NCBI RefSeq assembly: GCF_013393385.1
Contig: NZ_AP023239.1
Span: forward strand, 5,332,001-5,396,000
DNA length: 64,000 bases
Direction: 5' to 3'
Source of the DNA: Paenibacillus sp. URB8-2
GTDB lineage: Bacteria; Bacillota; Bacilli; Paenibacillales; Paenibacillaceae
The position numbers were made by a program, and so were the translations under genes. The notes below the pieces were generated by a model. That model had not been told where the DNA came from. It ran no database searches and was given only the letters and a program-made list of their open reading frames with translations. Position 1 is the first letter of the stretch. Every line of letters begins with the position of its first letter. Of the stretch, positions 43,187 to 52,262 are shown one piece after another.

Positions 43187-44728
43187 ATGATGAAGCGCAA
43201 TCATACAATGATGCAGTTCTTCGAGTGGCATGTGGCTGCCGACGGCGAGCATTGGAAGCGACTGGCGAAGCTTGCGCCGGAGCTGAAAGCAGCGGGAATC
43301 GACGCCGTCTGGATTCCTCCGGTGACGAAAGGCCAATCCCCCGAAGATACCGGGTACGGCGTATATGATCTGTACGATCTTGGGGAGTTCGATCAAAAGG
43401 GCAGCGTCCGGACAAAATACGGGACGAAGCAGGATCTGATCGACGCGATTGCGGAATGTGTAAGGAACGGGATTGCGGTCTATGTCGATCTGGTCATGAA
43501 CCACAAAGCCGGCGCGGATGAAACGGAGGCGTTCCAGGTCGTCGAAGTCGATCCGGAGAACCGCCTGGAGGTCATATCCGAGCCGTTCGAAATTGAAGGC
43601 TGGACGAAATTCACGTTTCCCGGACGCGGCGACCAGTACTCTTCCTTCAAATGGAACTTCCAGCATTTCAACGGCACGGACTATGACGCCAAGGAAGAGC
43701 GGACCGGCATCTTTAAGATCATCGGGGAAAACAAGGACTGGAGCCGCAATGTCGACGACGAGTTCGGAAACTACGACTACCTGATGTTCGCCAATATTGA
43801 TTACGGCAATCCCGTCGTACGCGCCGAAATGCTGGAGTGGGGAAAATGGCTCGTCGATACGCTCCAATGCAGCGGCTACCGGCTGGACGCCATCAAGCAT
43901 ATCAATTATGAATTTATCGGCGAATTCGCGGCGGAAATGACCCGCAAGCGCGGGGAGGATTTCTATATTGTCGGCGAATTCTGGAATCCGGATGTTGAAG
44001 CCTGCCGCCAGTTTCTGGACACGGTTGACTATCAGATCGACCTGTTCGATGTGGCGCTCCACTATAAATTCCATGCCGCTTCGCTGAGCGGCCGGGACTT
44101 CGATCTGACCACCCTTTTCGATGATACGCTGGTGCAGACGCACCCCACCCATGCTGTCACTTTTATCGACAATCACGATTCTCAGCCCCATGAGTCGCTG
44201 GAATCTTGGGTCGGCGACTGGTTCAAGCTGAGCGCGTATGCGCTGATCCTGCTTCGCCAAGATGGGTATCCCGTTGTATTTTACGGCGATTATTACGGCA
44301 TCGGCGGACCGACGAAGGTTGAAGGCAAGCGCGAAGACATCGACCGTCTGCTGTGCGCCCGCTACCATAAATCCTACGGCGAACAGAATGATTACTTCGA
44401 TCATCCGAATACGATCGGCTGGGTGCGACGGGGAGTCGAGGAAATTCCAGAGTCGGGCTGCGCGGTCGTGGTATCGAACGGAGACGACGGCGAGAAGAGC
44501 ATGTTCATCGGTGAGGAGCGCGCCGGGGAGGTCTGGGTCGATCTGACGCTGAGCCGGGAAGATACGGTAGAGATTGGTGAAGACGGATGGGCCGTCTTTC
44601 CCGTAAACGGCGGCGACGTGTCCGTGTGGGCGCTGCCGCTCGAGCAGCCGGACGGCGAAGAGGACAGCTCTAAAGCCGCCATTGAAACAGAAGATGCCGC
44701 GAAGGAAGGTAAACCGGAGAAGAAATAG
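43187..44728 (+). CDS. Cytoplasmic alpha-amylase (GH13)
   Basis: 513 residues, no signal peptide. GH13 regions are in order: VDLVMNHKAG, the nucleophile Asp in GYRLDAIKHI, the acid/base Glu in IVGEFW and the stabilising Asp in FIDNHDSQ. It matches the glucan 1,4-alpha-maltohexaosidase/AmyS-like cytoplasmic group. The C-terminal 25 residues are an acidic, low-complexity tail (EEDSSKAAIETEDAAKEG) not expected in the family. The ATG follows GGGAGG. A strong terminator follows. Confidence 0.93.
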   Translation: MMKRNHTMMQFFEWHVAADGEHWKRLAKLAPELKAAGIDAVWIPPVTKGQSPEDTGYGVYDLYDLGEFDQKGSVRTKYGTKQDLIDAIAECVRNGIAVYVDLVMNHKAGADETEAFQVVEVDPENRLEVISEPFEIEGWTKFTFPGRGDQYSSFKWNFQHFNGTDYDAKEERTGIFKIIGENKDWSRNVDDEFGNYDYLMFANIDYGNPVVRAEMLEWGKWLVDTLQCSGYRLDAIKHINYEFIGEFAAEMTRKRGEDFYIVGEFWNPDVEACRQFLDTVDYQIDLFDVALHYKFHAASLSGRDFDLTTLFDDTLVQTHPTHAVTFIDNHDSQPHESLESWVGDWFKLSAYALILLRQDGYPVVFYGDYYGIGGPTKVEGKREDIDRLLCARYHKSYGEQNDYFDHPNTIGWVRRGVEEIPESGCAVVVSNGDDGEKSMFIGEERAGEVWVDLTLSREDTVEIGEDGWAVFPVNGGDVSVWALPLEQPDGEEDSSKAAIETEDAAKEGKPEKK

Positions 44729-44781
44729 ACGGAGGGGCAGTGCCGGGTTTCCGGAAACGGAGTCCTTCCCAAGACACGGCA

Positions 44782-44832
44782 AGCCCCGCTGTCCGCGATA
44801 ATGCATGCGGACGGCGGGGCTGCTGTTGTTTT
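44782..44832 (+). terminator. Terminator after the alpha-amylase gene
   Basis: AGCCCCGC-GTCCGC pairs with GCGGAC-GCGGGGCT, followed by a T-rich tract. Confidence 0.85.
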
Positions 44833-44873
44833 GATGCTAAAAAGTTTATATATTAATAGTTTGACGCTTCAGG

Positions 44874-45485
44874 CTAAGCCTTTTCTTCATATGCGTTCTT
44901 ACCAAGCCAAACGCCGTTCGTTCCGCCCACAATCCGTTCGATCGGATACACCTTCCATACGGCGGTCACAACCGATGCGCACAGCGCGGCCTTTAGGAAG
45001 TCCCCCGGAAGGAACGGCAGCATGCCCGCGGTCAGCGCTTTGGGCAGCGTATCGAGGCTAGGAATCGAGTGAACCAGCCAGGCGACGCCGCTCGGGTAGA
45101 CCAGCAGGGAGCCGAACAGAAAGTTCACCAGGAGCAGCTTGCCGACGGTGAACTTGCCCTTCGACATCCGCTGGGCGAACCATCCAATCAGGAAGGCTGA
45201 AACCGGCCAGGCGAAAATATAACCGGCGGTCGGGCCGACCAGGACGGATATGCCTCCCCTTCCCGCCAATACGGGAAAGCCCGCGGCAGCAAGGCCAATG
45301 ACGATCAGGACGGCGATTGTTCCATATCTGGCACCCAGCACGGAACCGGCGAGCATAACAGCCAGCGTCTGCAGGGTAATAGGCACCGTTGAAAAAGGAA
45401 GCGACACTTTCATTGAGCTTAACGCGATCATCACGCCCGCAAAGAGCGCGCTGAAAATAAGCCCGCGCAAGGACCATCTGTTCAT
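44874..45485 (-). CDS. bioY: Biotin transporter BioY (ECF S component)
   Basis: 203 residues with six membrane helices. VPITLQTLAVMLAGSVLG and GPTAGYIFAWPVSAFLIG are BioY signatures. It binds biotin and uses a shared EcfA-EcfA'-EcfT module, which is encoded divergently just to the right. The ATG at 45485 is followed upstream by AT-rich DNA; no clear BirA operator was found. Confidence 0.93.
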   Translation of the reverse strand: MNRWSLRGLIFSALFAGVMIALSSMKVSLPFSTVPITLQTLAVMLAGSVLGARYGTIAVLIVIGLAAAGFPVLAGRGGISVLVGPTAGYIFAWPVSAFLIGWFAQRMSKGKFTVGKLLLVNFLFGSLLVYPSGVAWLVHSIPSLDTLPKALTAGMLPFLPGDFLKAALCASVVTAVWKVYPIERIVGGTNGVWLGKNAYEEKA

Positions 45486-45611
45486 GAGTTAAACATTCCT
45501 CCAATTTTTTTAGATCAATATACCATCTTCCCCCGAATACATCAACGCGTTAATTTGATATAATCGTTATCGCAAGCGAGTGTCAGTCTTATAGGAAAGA
45601 GAGCGGTCATC

Positions 45612-46436
45612 ATGATTAATGTCAGTCACTTGAACCTGACACTGCTGGACGGCCAGCAGAGCCTGACGGTGCTTCAGGATATTAACATACATATCGAAAA
45701 AGGGGAATGGGTCGCACTGACGGGCGCCAACGGCAGCGGCAAATCCAGCCTCGTCCGGACCTTCAACGGGCTGCTTGTTCCTTCCGGCGGCAGTCTTACG
45801 GCGGCCGGGCTTGATTTGCGGTCACCCGAAAACCGCAGCGCCGTCAAACGGAGCATCCAGCTCGTCTTTCAGAGCCCGGAAGCTCAGACCATCGGCTCAA
45901 CACCGGAGGAGGATGTCGCCTTTGGTCTTGAGAACCGGGGAATTTCCCGGGAGGAGATGAAGACGCGGACGCTGAACGCGCTGCGGCGGGCGGGCCTTGG
46001 GCACAAAGCCGGTGCGCCCGTATCGGAGCTGTCGGGAGGAGAGCGGCAGCGCCTGGCCATCGCCTGCTGCCTGGCGCTGGAAGCGGAGATGATCATTTTT
46101 GACGAAGCAACTTCCATGCTGGACCCGGTCTCCCGCAAAGAGATCTTCGCGTTCAGCCGGGAATTGTGGCGGCGGGGAGTTACCGTGCTGTGGGTGACGC
46201 AGCGGATGGAGGAGCTGGCAGCGGCGGAGCGCGTAGCCGTTATGGACTTTGGACGGCTGGTGTACGACGGCGATCCGCGGACGCTCTTTTATGACTCCGG
46301 GCTGCCTGCCGCGCTTCGCTGGGAAGATTCCCCCGTCATCGGCATCGGCCGGATGATGCGGGACAGCGGCTGGCCGGCCGAGCTGCTGCCGCTGACGGAA
46401 CAGCAGTTGGAGGAGACGCTATGCCGATACAGCTGA
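45612..46436 (+). CDS. ecfA1: ECF transporter ATPase EcfA1
   Basis: 274 residues. Walker A TGANGSGKSS, signature ELSGGERQRLAIACCLA and Walker B MIIFDEATSMLDP are intact. It supplies energy for BioY or other S components. A TATAAT at 45559-45564 and AGGAAAG upstream of the ATG support expression. Its stop overlaps the ecfA2 start by 16 bp. Confidence 0.92.
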   Translation: MINVSHLNLTLLDGQQSLTVLQDINIHIEKGEWVALTGANGSGKSSLVRTFNGLLVPSGGSLTAAGLDLRSPENRSAVKRSIQLVFQSPEAQTIGSTPEEDVAFGLENRGISREEMKTRTLNALRRAGLGHKAGAPVSELSGGERQRLAIACCLALEAEMIIFDEATSMLDPVSRKEIFAFSRELWRRGVTVLWVTQRMEELAAAERVAVMDFGRLVYDGDPRTLFYDSGLPAALRWEDSPVIGIGRMMRDSGWPAELLPLTEQQLEETLCRYS

Positions 46437-46945
46437 CCGGCGTGTCCTACCGTTACGGCCACTCCCCCGCCCTGCGCGATATCAATCTGCTGATTCCGGA
46501 AGGCGGTCTTACGGTCCTGTGCGGCGTAACGGGCAGCGGCAAATCTACGCTGCTTCGGCTGCTTTCCGGGCTTGAGAAGCCTTCCTCGGGCAGCATTGAC
46601 TATTCGCACGCGGACTCCTCCGCTTCCGTCTCTATCGTCTTCCAGCAGCCGGAGAGCCAGCTCTTCGCCGGAAGCGTCAGGAAGGATGTCGAGTATGGAT
46701 TGGAGCAGCGGGACGTCCCTGAGCCTCGGCGGAGCGAGGCGGCAGACCGGGCGATGCGGCAGGCGGGACTCGCCCCCGAACAATACGGCCAGCGCTCGCC
46801 GTTCCTGCTGAGCGGCGGCGAGAAGCGCCGCGTCTGCATCGCCGGGGCCATCGCCCCCTGCCGCGGCTGCTTTTGCTGGACGAGCCGACAGCCGGGCTCG
46901 ACCCGCCCGCCGCCCGCGCGCTGCTGGAGACCGCCGCGGAGCTGA
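46421..46945 (+). CDS. ecfA2: ECF transporter ATPase EcfA2, N-terminal part (frameshifted)
   Basis: The frame encodes an EcfA2 start, Walker A GVTGSGKSTLLR, Q-loop FQQPESQLF and signature LLSGGEKRRVCIAGAIA, then runs into nonsense (PCRGCFCWTSRQPGS) and stops at 46945. Walker B continues in the next frame from about 46859 (LPRLLLLDEPTAGLDPP). Adding one C to the C5 run at 46854-46858 restores GAIAPLPRLLLLDEP. The break is either a true mutation, a slippage site or a sequence error. As written, this product lacks Walker B and is inactive. Confidence 0.85.
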   Translation: MPIQLTGVSYRYGHSPALRDINLLIPEGGLTVLCGVTGSGKSTLLRLLSGLEKPSSGSIDYSHADSSASVSIVFQQPESQLFAGSVRKDVEYGLEQRDVPEPRRSEAADRAMRQAGLAPEQYGQRSPFLLSGGEKRRVCIAGAIAPCRGCFCWTSRQPGSTRPPPARCWRPPRS

Positions 46946-48129
46946 AACGCGGCGGCTATACGATCGTGGTCGCCACGCACGATCTGGACTGCTTCTTCCC
47001 GCTGGCCGATCAGGTCGCGGTGCTGGCGCAAGGAGCCTTGCGCTATAGCGGGCCGCCGGACGGCCTGTGGAAGGGTGCCCGCGTGCTGGAAGACGCGGGC
47101 CTCGAACCTCCGGCCTATATAAGGATCGGCCGGATGCTCATGCGCCAAGGCGGGCTGGACGTGCTGCCCGCCGGCGCAGGGGATTTGCTGGCGAAGCTGG
47201 ACCCGCTTCGCCTTGCTTACCCCGGAGGCGGAGCCTGTCCGGGGGCGGGCAACGGAGAGCGGCCTGCTGCGGCCTGCCTTTCCTTTACCGCTGGAGGCGC
47301 AGCTTCAGACGCAATCACCGCCTCCGATACCGATACGGACTTGGCGGATGGCAGCGGCAGCGCCAAACGACAGGGCGGAACGGTCTTGCGGACGCTCGAC
47401 CCGCGGGTAAAATGGCTGGCGATGGCGCTGTGGTCGCTCGTGCTTCTGGGAATGAAGAGCATTCTTCCCCTCGCGCTCGCCACTGTGCTAGTTGCCGTGC
47501 TCTTGGCCTGCGGGGGCATAACACGGAAACGGGCGGTCTGGTTCTACCGGCCGTTCCTGCCGATGTTTCTGTTTCTATGGCTTCTGTCAGCCTTTTCATG
47601 GAGCGGATCCGACGGAGCGGCCTCCTTTGCCTTTTCACCCGAAGGGGCCTTAACCGGCGGCCTCGCCGTCCTCCGGCTGGGGCTGCTCGTTTCGCTCGGG
47701 TTCCTGTTCACCGAGACCACCTCGGGAGGGCCGCTGCGCGAGGGGCTGGAGTGGGCGATTGCGCCGCTGGGAAGGCTGGGCGTCAGAACGCGGAATTGGT
47801 CGCTCGCCGTATCCGTCACCTTGCAGTTTATCCCCTGGATTCTGGGCAAAATCTCCGCGCTTCAGCTGGCGCTCGCTTCCCGGGGCAGCCGAAAACGGGG
47901 GCTGGCGCGCTGGACGCCGCGGCAGATTTCACTGATGGCGGTCCCCCTGCTTCTGCAGGTCATCGGAATGGGAGACGAGCTGTCCACCGCCATCGAAGCC
48001 CGCGGCTATGACCCTTCGAAGCCGCGTACGCCCTGGCTTGTTCTGAGCTGGCGGCGGAAGGACACGGCGGCGCTGCTGCTCATCCTGCTCGCGGCGGCGC
48101 TGCTGTGGTGGCTCTCCCGCAGCGGATAG
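46873..48129 (+). CDS. ecfT: EcfA2 C-terminal part fused to EcfT transmembrane protein
   Basis: The frame contains Walker B and switch of EcfA2 (LDEPTAGLDPP, VVATHDLDCF), a Gly/Ala/Asp-rich linker of about 60 residues (about 110-165), then EcfT from RTLDPRVKWLAMALWSLV onward with five or six membrane helices. The two EcfT coupling motifs appear as ASRGSRKRG and EARGYDPS. No stop separates the two parts, so ATPase and transmembrane subunit are one polypeptide, which is unusual because EcfA2 and EcfT are normally separate genes. Frame restored, the fusion would span 46421-48129, about 569 residues. The ATG here is internal and not a real start. Confidence 0.85.
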   Translation: MLDEPTAGLDPPAARALLETAAELKRGGYTIVVATHDLDCFFPLADQVAVLAQGALRYSGPPDGLWKGARVLEDAGLEPPAYIRIGRMLMRQGGLDVLPAGAGDLLAKLDPLRLAYPGGGACPGAGNGERPAAACLSFTAGGAASDAITASDTDTDLADGSGSAKRQGGTVLRTLDPRVKWLAMALWSLVLLGMKSILPLALATVLVAVLLACGGITRKRAVWFYRPFLPMFLFLWLLSAFSWSGSDGAASFAFSPEGALTGGLAVLRLGLLVSLGFLFTETTSGGPLREGLEWAIAPLGRLGVRTRNWSLAVSVTLQFIPWILGKISALQLALASRGSRKRGLARWTPRQISLMAVPLLLQVIGMGDELSTAIEARGYDPSKPRTPWLVLSWRRKDTAALLLILLAAALLWWLSRSG

Positions 48130-48232
48130 CCCCGCCGATCAGCCGCCTCCGGCCAGCTGGAAGGAAGCTGCTGCCTGCGGAGTCTTCATCTTCCCGTTTC
48201 GCCAGGAGACCCAGACCGCGATATACCGCATA

Positions 48233-48274
48233 AATAAGCCTGCCAGAGCCCATGAGGGCCACAGCAGGCTTATT
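48233..48274. terminator. Inverted repeat between ecfT and the FMN-binding lipoprotein gene
   Basis: AATAAGCCTGC and GCAGGCTTATT, 11-bp perfect arms with a 20-nt loop. It lies between convergent genes and may end both transcripts. T runs are short. Confidence 0.55.
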
Positions 48275-48296
48275 GGCGTTATGCTATAATGACGCC

Positions 48297-49196
48297 TTAT
48301 TCTTCAATCTTGATTGCGGCCGGCTTCGTATCGCCGATTTCCGCCAGATCGTCCAGCGCGTATTCCACAAGCGCCTTAAAGTTGTTCGAGGAGGTCGTCG
48401 CACCGCTTACCGCGTCCACTGAACCGATAGACTGTTTCTCAACAAGCTGCTTCTCCAGCTCTTCCGTATATTTGGCCGGATAGGTCTTGTTCTTGGCTTC
48501 CATCGCCGTCTTGTAATCGGCGTCTTCCGTCTTCAGCTTGCCGGCTTCGTTCACGTAATCGAACTGTACGCTTGCGATCTTGTGGTCCTTAATCTCCAGA
48601 TCGATCTGTGGCTTCCAGCCGTGGTCGTCGAACGTGTCGGCGGCTACTTTGTACGTACCGTCCTCATACAGCGGAACGATGGCCGTCGCCGTGTCTCCGG
48701 CTTCCGCTTTGATCAGAGCAGCGGCGGCAAGCTCATTGAAGTTTCTGGACGAATGCGTTGCTCCGGAAACCGCATCGACCTTGGCTGCGTCCTGTGAGGT
48801 TACCAGCTCTTGCCCCAGCTTGTCGAAGGCTTCGCGGGGCGTGAATTTATTGGCTTCCGAGAATCCTTTGATATAGGCTTCGTTCTTGCTTCTGAGCTCG
48901 CCTGCTTCATTGATGTAATCATAATAAGCCTTCTCGATCTTGCCTCCGGTTACAGTCACTTCCACATAAGCCTTCCAGTTTCTCACATCGTTGCGGTCAT
49001 ACTCGGCTTTGTAGACTCCATCTTTAAAAACACCCGCAGCCGGCGCTGCGGAAGTTTCCGCCGTACTAGTCGCCGCTGTCGTCGGCTCGCTGCTTGGGCT
49101 TGCTGTCGCAGCCGAGTTGTTATTCGAATTTCCGCAAGCCGTCAGAATAAGCGTCAACATCAGAAGAAGCACGGATAAGTTCTTTGTGTTTTTCAT
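48297..49196 (-). CDS. Lipoprotein with two FMN-binding domains (PplA-like)
   Basis: 299 residues. The signal peptide ends in the lipobox LTAC near residue 21, followed by a Ser/Thr/Ala-rich linker. Two homologous FMN-binding domains (about 60-165 and 175-290) each carry the flavinylation motif: DAVSGATHSS and DAVSGATTSS. Each starts with a DGVYK/DGTYK segment. Family knowledge: an ApbE-type transferase attaches FMN to the Thr of SGAT; PplA of Listeria has this layout and serves extracellular electron transfer. No apbE, ndh2 or eet gene is in the window, so that role is inference. Confidence 0.9.
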   Translation of the reverse strand: MKNTKNLSVLLLMLTLILTACGNSNNNSAATASPSSEPTTAATSTAETSAAPAAGVFKDGVYKAEYDRNDVRNWKAYVEVTVTGGKIEKAYYDYINEAGELRSKNEAYIKGFSEANKFTPREAFDKLGQELVTSQDAAKVDAVSGATHSSRNFNELAAAALIKAEAGDTATAIVPLYEDGTYKVAADTFDDHGWKPQIDLEIKDHKIASVQFDYVNEAGKLKTEDADYKTAMEAKNKTYPAKYTEELEKQLVEKQSIGSVDAVSGATTSSNNFKALVEYALDDLAEIGDTKPAAIKIEE

Positions 49197-49348
49197 TCCA
49201 TAACCCCCAGTTATGTTATTTTTTTCACATCCTTATTTTAACATTTTAGGTCCGTGTCGTACATTTATTTACATCTTCCAGCGCAAAAAATCAGCCGACA
49301 CGTTTGGAATGAAGACAAAATTGCAAATTCCTGCACATTCCATGAAAC

Positions 49349-49402
49349 AAAAAAGCTGTCCCCCAGCCGCTCATGGCGGCTTCATCAGAGGACAGCCTTT
49401 TG
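49349..49402 (-). terminator. Terminator of mprF
   Basis: On the minus strand AAAAGGCTGTCC pairs with GGACAGCTTTTTT, directly after the mprF stop; an inner GCCGCC/GGCGGC-like stem is possible. Confidence 0.85.
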
Positions 49403-52048
49403 CTATTTCCGCGCTTTCGGATGGCGGGAGACGAGCCTCACCAGATCCAGCGTCAGCACGGGCAGGGACAGGGAGACGGGATAAGCCAGGTAACGGGGCT
49501 CCCATTCCGGCGAAAATTTCTCCTTGTAGCGGCGGAGGCCCAAGAATCCGTACCAATGCCCTCCGCGCTTGAAGACCAGATGGGCGATTTTCTCTTCACG
49601 GAGCGAGCCCGCGTTCCGGCCTACGCTGGACAGAGGCGCGTTGCCGAGATTGAACCTTGCGTACCCCTCGGCCTTGGCCCATTCCAGCAGAGAGATAAAC
49701 AGGAAGTCCATCGTTCCGTTCGGACTTTTCAGGCGATGGCGCATCAGGTCGATGGAAACGGCAGCTCCGCCGTCGTAGCCCGGCGCAAGCGAGGCGAAGG
49801 CGATAACGGCGTCTTCGGCATCCCGCAGCAGGGCAAGCGGCGCAAGCTGCAGATACGATTCGTCAAACCATCCGAGCGAATAGCCTTTTTCCGCCCGGCC
49901 TCTCAGCCATTCCTCCGAAATCTGCCGAAGCTCTTGCAGCAGCTCCGCCCCGTGCGGAGGCTTTGCCAATTCGAACGTGCAGCCTTCGCGTTCAAAGCGG
50001 TGGGCTACACTCCGCAAATCGCTGTTTCTTTTGCCGCCGAGGGTGAACCGGTCCAGCGGCACCAGCGCCTCTTCGCCAAGTTTAAAGAAGCGGTAGCCCT
50101 GCTCATGATAGATCGGCAGATAGGCGGGCGTCGCCTGGTAGAAGACCACGGTAAGACCGTACCTGTCAGCCTCCGTCCGAAACTCGCTGATCGCGTCGTT
50201 CACAAGATTTCGAGGGCCGAGCGGGTCGCCGAGCACGACAAGCTTGTCCCGCACTCTGGCAAAAGGAAACATGACCTTCCCGTCCTGCGCCCAGTAGAAG
50301 CTCTTGTCGCCCGTGAAGAGCACATGGGTCAGGGCGTTGCCGGGTTCCGTCTCCAGATACCGCCGCAGCCGGTCCATGTCCGGCGGCGCGGTCAGCGCCT
50401 CCGCCCGCCGGTTGGGCCGAAGCGCCACAACCATGGAGAGCAGCAGCCAGGCCGCCGCCAATCCGCCCACAGCCGTATAGGCGAAATGGCCGTGCTGCTG
50501 CAGCCATTCGGGCTGCGCTCCGGGCCGCAGGGCTTTGAAGAAGCCGCGGTGCGAGTAGCTTGCCAGCAGATCATAGCTCAAGGCGATGAAGGATGTCAGC
50601 AGCAGCCACCCCAGCAGGCTTTGCCGCGAAATCGGCGCGCTGATCCGGTAGAAACGCGCCCTTGAAATCCACAGAAGAAAGGCGACTAGCAGCAGAAAGA
50701 TCGCCTCTTCGTAATCAAAACCTTTGGTAAAGGCGAACACTGCTCCAAGACCCAGCAGAACGCCCGACCAGATATAGGCTCTGCGGATGTGCAGCGAAAT
50801 GCCCCTGGATAGCAGCACCAGCATAAAGCCGATTACCACCGATAAATGATGCGAGAGCCGCATGATCGGAAGCGACAGAAGATTCTCCGTGAAGCGCAGC
50901 CGGTACAGCAGCTCGGGAGTGGCCGCCGACAGCAGCAGAATCAGGCCGGCCACAAGGACAAGCTTGCCGAGCGCCCATCCGCCAAGATCGCTCAGAAAGG
51001 TGTACTGGCCGGGCCACCCCCAAATCTTTTGCCAAGTGTTAAGGGACGTCTCCATGGCCGAACCGCGCAGCAGCCGTATGCCCTGTTGTCCGATTTCGAG
51101 CGCCGCCAGCACAAGTCCGATCAGCCATGGAACGACATAATAGAACAGACGGAAAATGACGAGTACCGCCATCGCCCGTTCGCTTGCATATCCCATCTGC
51201 TGCATTCCAAGCAGCGCGATCAGATCAAATGCGCCGATGCCTCCAGGGGCCATGCTGAGTATGCCCGCAATCGCCGCAATGACGTACAGACTCATCACCG
51301 GCTGGAAATGAACGCCGCCCAAAATGTATCCCGCGATCACCGAAAAGGTAATTCCCGCGCTGAGCCATTCCAGCAATGAGGAGCCCACCGAGGCGTATAC
51401 CGTCATCCACGGCGTTCTCCCTTCTCCCCGGTTGATCCATTTGGCGAACAGAGAGGAACGCTGGACGATGATAAAAAAGGGCAGATAGAGCGCCATGCCC
51501 CAAACGGCGAACACAAGCCACCGATGCTCGCGGAGGAGCTCCTCCCCCGGCAGAATGCCGAAGAGGTTGGCCCAGGACAGCAGCGACAGGCCCGTAATCA
51601 TGAGCGGCGACAAAAAGACGATCGCCGGCGTCAGGACCGCTGTGGGCACTCCGCTTTTTTTATAGAGCAGCGTACGCAGACCGACTCCCGCCAGACCGGC
51701 AAATCCAATCAAATTGTTGAAGGTATTGGCGATCCACGAATAGCGGAAGGTGCTCCATACCCCGATCTTCATCCGGAAGTGGGCGCGGATCAGAAAATCG
51801 TAGGCGCTCATGGCCGCAACCGCCGCCAGCGCCGTCGCCATCATCCGCAGAATATCCGGCACCGGAACGTGTCTTAGTTCATGCAGCGTTTGGGCAAGCC
51901 TGACCCCCTTCAGTTCATGCTGCCCCTCTAAGTATACAAGCACGATAATAATCAGCGGAAACAACACCCGAACCGCCTTGATGCGATAAATCGACACCAG
52001 CAGCCTTACCAGCTTAATTTGTTCCAGCCTTTGTTTGTTTGTATGCAT
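49403..52048 (-). CDS. mprF: Phosphatidylglycerol lysyltransferase (MprF)
   Basis: 881 residues from the ATG at 52048, near the usual 840-870. The N-terminal half has about 14 membrane helices, including the flippase segment FNNLIGFAGLAGVGLRTLLY and APGGIGAFDL. The C-terminal soluble half is the GNAT-like aminoacyl-PG synthase (HVLFTGDKSFYWAQDGKVM, VVLGDPLGP, YGFLGLRRYKEKFSPEWEPRYL). It transfers lysine from Lys-tRNA to phosphatidylglycerol and flips the lipid, giving resistance to cationic peptides. Longer upstream frames lack a good ribosome site. Confidence 0.93.
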   Translation of the reverse strand: MHTNKQRLEQIKLVRLLVSIYRIKAVRVLFPLIIIVLVYLEGQHELKGVRLAQTLHELRHVPVPDILRMMATALAAVAAMSAYDFLIRAHFRMKIGVWSTFRYSWIANTFNNLIGFAGLAGVGLRTLLYKKSGVPTAVLTPAIVFLSPLMITGLSLLSWANLFGILPGEELLREHRWLVFAVWGMALYLPFFIIVQRSSLFAKWINRGEGRTPWMTVYASVGSSLLEWLSAGITFSVIAGYILGGVHFQPVMSLYVIAAIAGILSMAPGGIGAFDLIALLGMQQMGYASERAMAVLVIFRLFYYVVPWLIGLVLAALEIGQQGIRLLRGSAMETSLNTWQKIWGWPGQYTFLSDLGGWALGKLVLVAGLILLLSAATPELLYRLRFTENLLSLPIMRLSHHLSVVIGFMLVLLSRGISLHIRRAYIWSGVLLGLGAVFAFTKGFDYEEAIFLLLVAFLLWISRARFYRISAPISRQSLLGWLLLTSFIALSYDLLASYSHRGFFKALRPGAQPEWLQQHGHFAYTAVGGLAAAWLLLSMVVALRPNRRAEALTAPPDMDRLRRYLETEPGNALTHVLFTGDKSFYWAQDGKVMFPFARVRDKLVVLGDPLGPRNLVNDAISEFRTEADRYGLTVVFYQATPAYLPIYHEQGYRFFKLGEEALVPLDRFTLGGKRNSDLRSVAHRFEREGCTFELAKPPHGAELLQELRQISEEWLRGRAEKGYSLGWFDESYLQLAPLALLRDAEDAVIAFASLAPGYDGGAAVSIDLMRHRLKSPNGTMDFLFISLLEWAKAEGYARFNLGNAPLSSVGRNAGSLREEKIAHLVFKRGGHWYGFLGLRRYKEKFSPEWEPRYLAYPVSLSLPVLTLDLVRLVSRHPKARK

Positions 52049-52262
52049 TTCCGTACCTGCCTTTAGTTGCATTAGCGTCTTTCGTCCTGTCCGGGCCGGA
52101 ATACGCGTTTTGTGATGAATGAGTGCTGTACCGTTAGACGACAGCCACTTCCACATCCCTGAATCCTTTAAAATCCTACCCCTAACAAGCCCCTTATGCA
52201 ACAAACAGCGAAGAAATCTTGTCAAAACTACGACCCGGCCTTTTTGTACCGTTCAAGTTTTG

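Noticed and set aside
43118..44806. 562-codon minus-strand frame opposite the alpha-amylase
   Set aside because: The plus strand carries all GH13 motifs; the minus frame has none.
46873..46875. ATG at 46873 as a real start of a separate EcfA2-EcfT protein
   Set aside because: It lies after the signature motif and Walker A, which are in the other frame; a frameshift explains it better.
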